The notes beneath the pieces were generated by a model. That model ran no database searches, was not told the DNA's origin, and worked only from the letters and a program-made list of their open reading frames with translations. The translations under genes and the position numbers were made by a program. Shown here one piece after another: positions 60,797-64,000 of a stretch of DNA of 64,000 bases (position 1 is the first letter of the stretch; every line of letters starts with the position of its first letter). Source of the DNA: Pascua guehoae. Taxonomy: Eukaryota > Basidiomycota > Tremellomycetes > Trichosporonales > Trichosporonaceae. The DNA is taken from positions 1 through 64,000 of the forward strand of contig BCJX01000018.1 in NCBI GenBank assembly GCA_001600415.1. Reading direction: 5' to 3'.

Positions 60797-63700
60797 TTAG
60801 ATGCGCTTGGGCGTGCCCGAATTGGCAATGCGGAGCGAGCGGCGCGGCGTGGTGGCTTGTGATTGTGATGTGGAAGGCATGGGTGCTTGGAATGTGGCAG
60901 CGGGTGACGGCGATTGCTCGTGTTGACAGCTTGCGCCTGGGCCACTTTTGGATTTCTTCATGGGTGACGGATTGGGGCCGGTCGAAGCGCGCTTGGTGGA
61001 GGCGCGCGCCGGCGTTGCTGGTGTGGCTGTGGCTGTGGCCATGGGGACTAGGTCTGAGGCCGGTGCTGGGGCTGGAACTGGGGTTGGCGTAGGCGTAGGT
61101 GTGGCACTGGTTACGGGGTCTGGGACTCTGGGTGCCGTTGGCGTCTCTGTGGTCTCTGCTCTGAACCGAGTGACTCCCGGAGTCTGAGAGACGGGGGAAG
61201 ACGGTGTAGGCGTGAGGGGCGGCGATGCCAAACTCGACGACGGGGTGACAACACGCCTCCTGCGTGCCGCGGGAGTGGGCGATGGCATCGGAGACGGTGT
61301 TGCCGTCGTCGCCGCCCGTCTGCGGAGCCACGGCTTGGCCGTCGGCGGCGGCGTGTGCGGCACCGGCCTGCTGACGCGCTTGGCATGTCGGGGCTTCAAG
61401 GCGTCCAGCTCGGCCTCGCACATGGCCACCTCGTGCGCCTGCCTCCGGGCCGACTTGCCGCGCACGACACCCCGGTCCGCCTCCCGCTTGCGCGCGGCCA
61501 CGAGGGTGGGGTTGGCCTTTGCCGACCCCGGGGATTGCGTACGCGGCGACCACGCCTTTGCGTCGTGGCTCTTACTCCGCTGCCGGCGGAGTTTGCGTTC
61601 CGGCGCATGGCAGGCGCGGCGGTACTCTTTGAACCCGCCGTGCTTCCACGTGTCGTACTCGCTGTCGGGGAGGCAGATGATATTGTCGAGCAGCTCCCAC
61701 TCGAGGCACTTGAGGTGCGTCTCGGTCTCCTCTTCGCTGGTCGCGATGCGCCACCGCGTCTCGTTGGGCGTCTCGAGGAAAAAGGGCACGCCGAGCGCGC
61801 CCCGCAGGATGGTCCGCATGGCGCTAAAGGGAATCTGGCCGCTGGGAACGGGTTAGTACTGGCCCCTACGACCACTGGTACAGGTGTGTTCGGAAAGTGG
61901 TGAGACTGGTACGCGCCCAACCTCGCAGTGCCAGTCTCAAAGACTTTCCCAACCTATATGTCAACTACTCACCGCCCAATCCTGACAGTCAGCACGTACT
62001 CTACCTCGGTCATTGGTCACGTCTACTCACTTGCCATGCCCCTCACACCGCCCGCCGTGCGGCACCAGACTGTCGCTCACATGGAACCCTGCGATACGGT
62101 CCAGCCCGATCCGCCCGATATCGGCCACAAACTTGTCCGCCTCCCCCGGCTGCGCGAGGTCGTAGTCTGCAATGTGCGCGTGGCAGATGTCGATGCACAG
62201 TTTGACCCGCCCGCGGTGCAGGGGGTTGAGCTCGTCGACGCGGTCCATGACGAGCTTGAGCGTGTTGATGCTCCAGGTGTGTGATTCGTCGGGGAGGTCG
62301 CAAGGGTCTTGCTCGCTGTCGTCGGCCTGGGTGTCGTCGGTTTGGTTGTCGGCATCGTCCGCATTGTCGTCGCTGTCATTGGCGTGGCCTTCACCTCCCC
62401 CGGCATCTCGCTCCGTCCGTTCATCATTCTCGCTCCCGTCCTCTGCTCCGTCCTCTCGGACCCCCCCGCTCTTGTCCTTGGGTCTGCACTTCCCCTTGCG
62501 CGTAAACGCATTGCAGATCTATCGTCAGCCGACACACCACCAAGATGCGCACCATATTCTCCATCGCCACCACAATGCCCGGTACAGAGCAGAGGATGGC
62601 GTCGAGTTCGCGCGCGACCCGCTCGATGACCTGGGCCTTTGTGCCGTCATTTGAGTATCCGGGGCTGCGACATGTCAGGCTGGACTCCACTGCAGGCAGT
62701 ACACTCACTGGACGCAGATGGTGGGGACGTGGAGAGCAGCCGCGACCTCCATCTCCGCGACGATGGTCGCGCGCCCCGCCGCCCGCTTCGCCCTACCATC
62801 AGCACATACCGCGTAGACGCGGACTCACGCAATGGGCGAGCTCAAATTCGTCGTATGCTTCGAGTGGAGCGTCCAGTGCCTCGTCGCGTCCTTGACCCGC
62901 ACATCGCGCTCGCCCACATCACACCCGCCCCCCACGATGTGCTTGTACGTCGCGACGCGCGCGTGCCACCCCCGCCGCGCCTCCATCTCGGCCTGCGTCT
63001 CCCCCCTCCCCACCACCACGGGAGGCGGGCCCTTGACGACCCCATTGCGCGGCGAGCCGTGGAAGAACTGCGCGGCCAGCCTGGACCCGAATCGCTCGCC
63101 GAGCCCGACGTACCGGCGCGCCATGTTTTCAAAGCCGCCCGCGGAGGAAATGTGCATCCCCCGTACGAGGGCAGCGCGGCAGGCTTCAAACGTCGTGTCC
63201 CCGCCGATAACGAGGGGGGGCGCGGCGCGTGCGGCCTCTGCAGTGGGTGGAGGGGTGGAGGTTTGGGGCTGGGCGACGGCCCCTTCTGTGGTGAGGTTTG
63301 GCGAGTCGGCATCTGTGTCCAAGGACGCGGCGCTCGCGGCTTGTCGTTAGTCACTAACCCTGCGAGAACTGGACTCACCAGGAGACAGAAAGGGCGAGCG
63401 GGCAAGCTGGGTCGGGGGCACATCACCGTCGCCCGAGCGGACTCCCGCTTCCCGGACTGAATCGTCGCGAGTATGAACGGAGGCCGCGCCGGCCCTGTCC
63501 TCAGCGCCTCCCTCTGCGGCTGAGTGTCCGGGTCCTCCTGGGAGCCGGTGGGCCCCGCCCTCGACGTCCTCGGCTGGCGATCCCTCAGCCTGCAAGTCAC
63601 GGCGCGGAACAGTCGTGTGCAGCAAAGCCGGCACCTCCTCAAGCACATTGTGCCCCTGGAACGCGGGGGGGAGAGGGATCGTGCCCAGCGGAGTAGGGAA

Positions 63701-64000
63701 GGGAAGGCCACCATGCACCCGAGGCGGCGAATGAGGAGACGCAGCACCAGATCCCTCCCTGGGCGACGAGGGGATGTAGTCCGAGACCGACGACGTCGAG
63801 TGCGTAGGGCTGGCCGGACGGGGGCTCGGCCGCGAACCTTTGTGTCAGCAGACGTGGGGAGGAGCTCGGACTCACTCGCTGCTCTCGACGCCGCGGTGAG
63901 GTCATATCCGGAGAAGAGCTCGCGTGTCGGCTGGGGCTGCTCGAGTTGGGTCTCTCCGTCCTTGTGATCGCCTTCGCTCCGTGGCTTGCGGTGATGCCGG
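60797..64000 (-). CDS. Endonuclease IV/APN1-type AP endonuclease, 5' partial
   Basis: Endonuclease-IV-family enzymes cut DNA at abasic sites using three metal ions. Visible exons, all in frame, are 63876-64000 (open to the edge), 63379-63837, 62829-63339, 62709-62792, 62553-62664, 62031-62518 and 60797-61841. Barrel motifs occur in order: MHISSAGGFENMARR, HTTNLSSP, TICVHPG, VVAMENM, CIDICHAHIADYDL, AGFHVSDSLV, RCEGHGNGQI and PFFLETP. Metal ligands His, His, Glu, Asp, His and His are recognisable. The usual DRHE site reads CEGH, so one Asp may be replaced by Glu. A strongly acidic stretch of about 65 residues is inserted after the Glu motif. A long Ser/Pro/Thr-rich N-terminus and a 290-residue basic, TP-rich tail suggest nuclear targeting. 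The call rests on motif order, and the exact subfamily is uncertain. Confidence 0.8.

Overview
The window reads as nuclear DNA of a GC-rich basidiomycete yeast, most likely Tremellomycetes and perhaps the Trichosporonales. This is inferred from gene content and architecture, not from a database search. Nearly every gene is split by short GT-AG introns, often 35-60 nt, with CTAAC or CTGAC branch-site-like motifs just before the acceptor. Two tRNA genes are nuclear type, and one carries a 10-nt intron. There is no operon structure. Nineteen protein genes could be built exon by exon. In 17 of them the joined exons stay in frame from start to stop. The AP endonuclease gene runs off the right edge, and one junction in the Zn2Cys6 regulator is unresolved.

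Left part (1-24 kb): a gene-poor stretch holds only a tRNA-Gln (1.6 kb). Then come BUD6 (actin/formin polarity factor, minus), a small protein with an R3HCC1-type RRM-like fold (minus), polyubiquitin UBI4 (plus, interrupted by a 100-N assembly gap), a large membrane-anchored pepsin-like aspartic protease (minus), a short predicted mitochondrial protein (plus) and a four-helix DUF7704-like membrane protein (plus).

Middle (24-52 kb): 24.0-26.4 kb is an ORF-poor stretch with a diverged repeat family. It is followed by GET3 (plus), an aquaglyceroporin-like channel with both NPA boxes altered (minus), a leucine-rich-repeat-like protein (plus), a cysteine-rich GPI-anchor candidate and tRNA-Asp (plus). 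Next is a block of metabolic genes: a short-chain dehydrogenase and a flavin monooxygenase with an N-terminal SnoaL-like domain (plus), a Zn2Cys6 regulator and an inositol/sugar-type MFS transporter (minus). These four could form a small catabolic cluster, which is inference only.

Right part (52-64 kb): a G-protein gamma subunit whose CaaX box is completed by an 8-nt last exon, two striking minisatellites (18-bp and 16-bp units), a secreted cysteine-rich protein (minus), ribosomal protein eL22 (plus), COQ11 (plus), and a divergent endonuclease-IV/APN1-type AP endonuclease (minus, 5' end beyond the window). The most unusual items are the SPS/NTA channel, the DLGSS protease, the intron arrangement of the ubiquitin repeats, the splice-dependent CaaX box of the gamma subunit, the acidic insertion in the AP endonuclease, and the tandem-repeat tracts.
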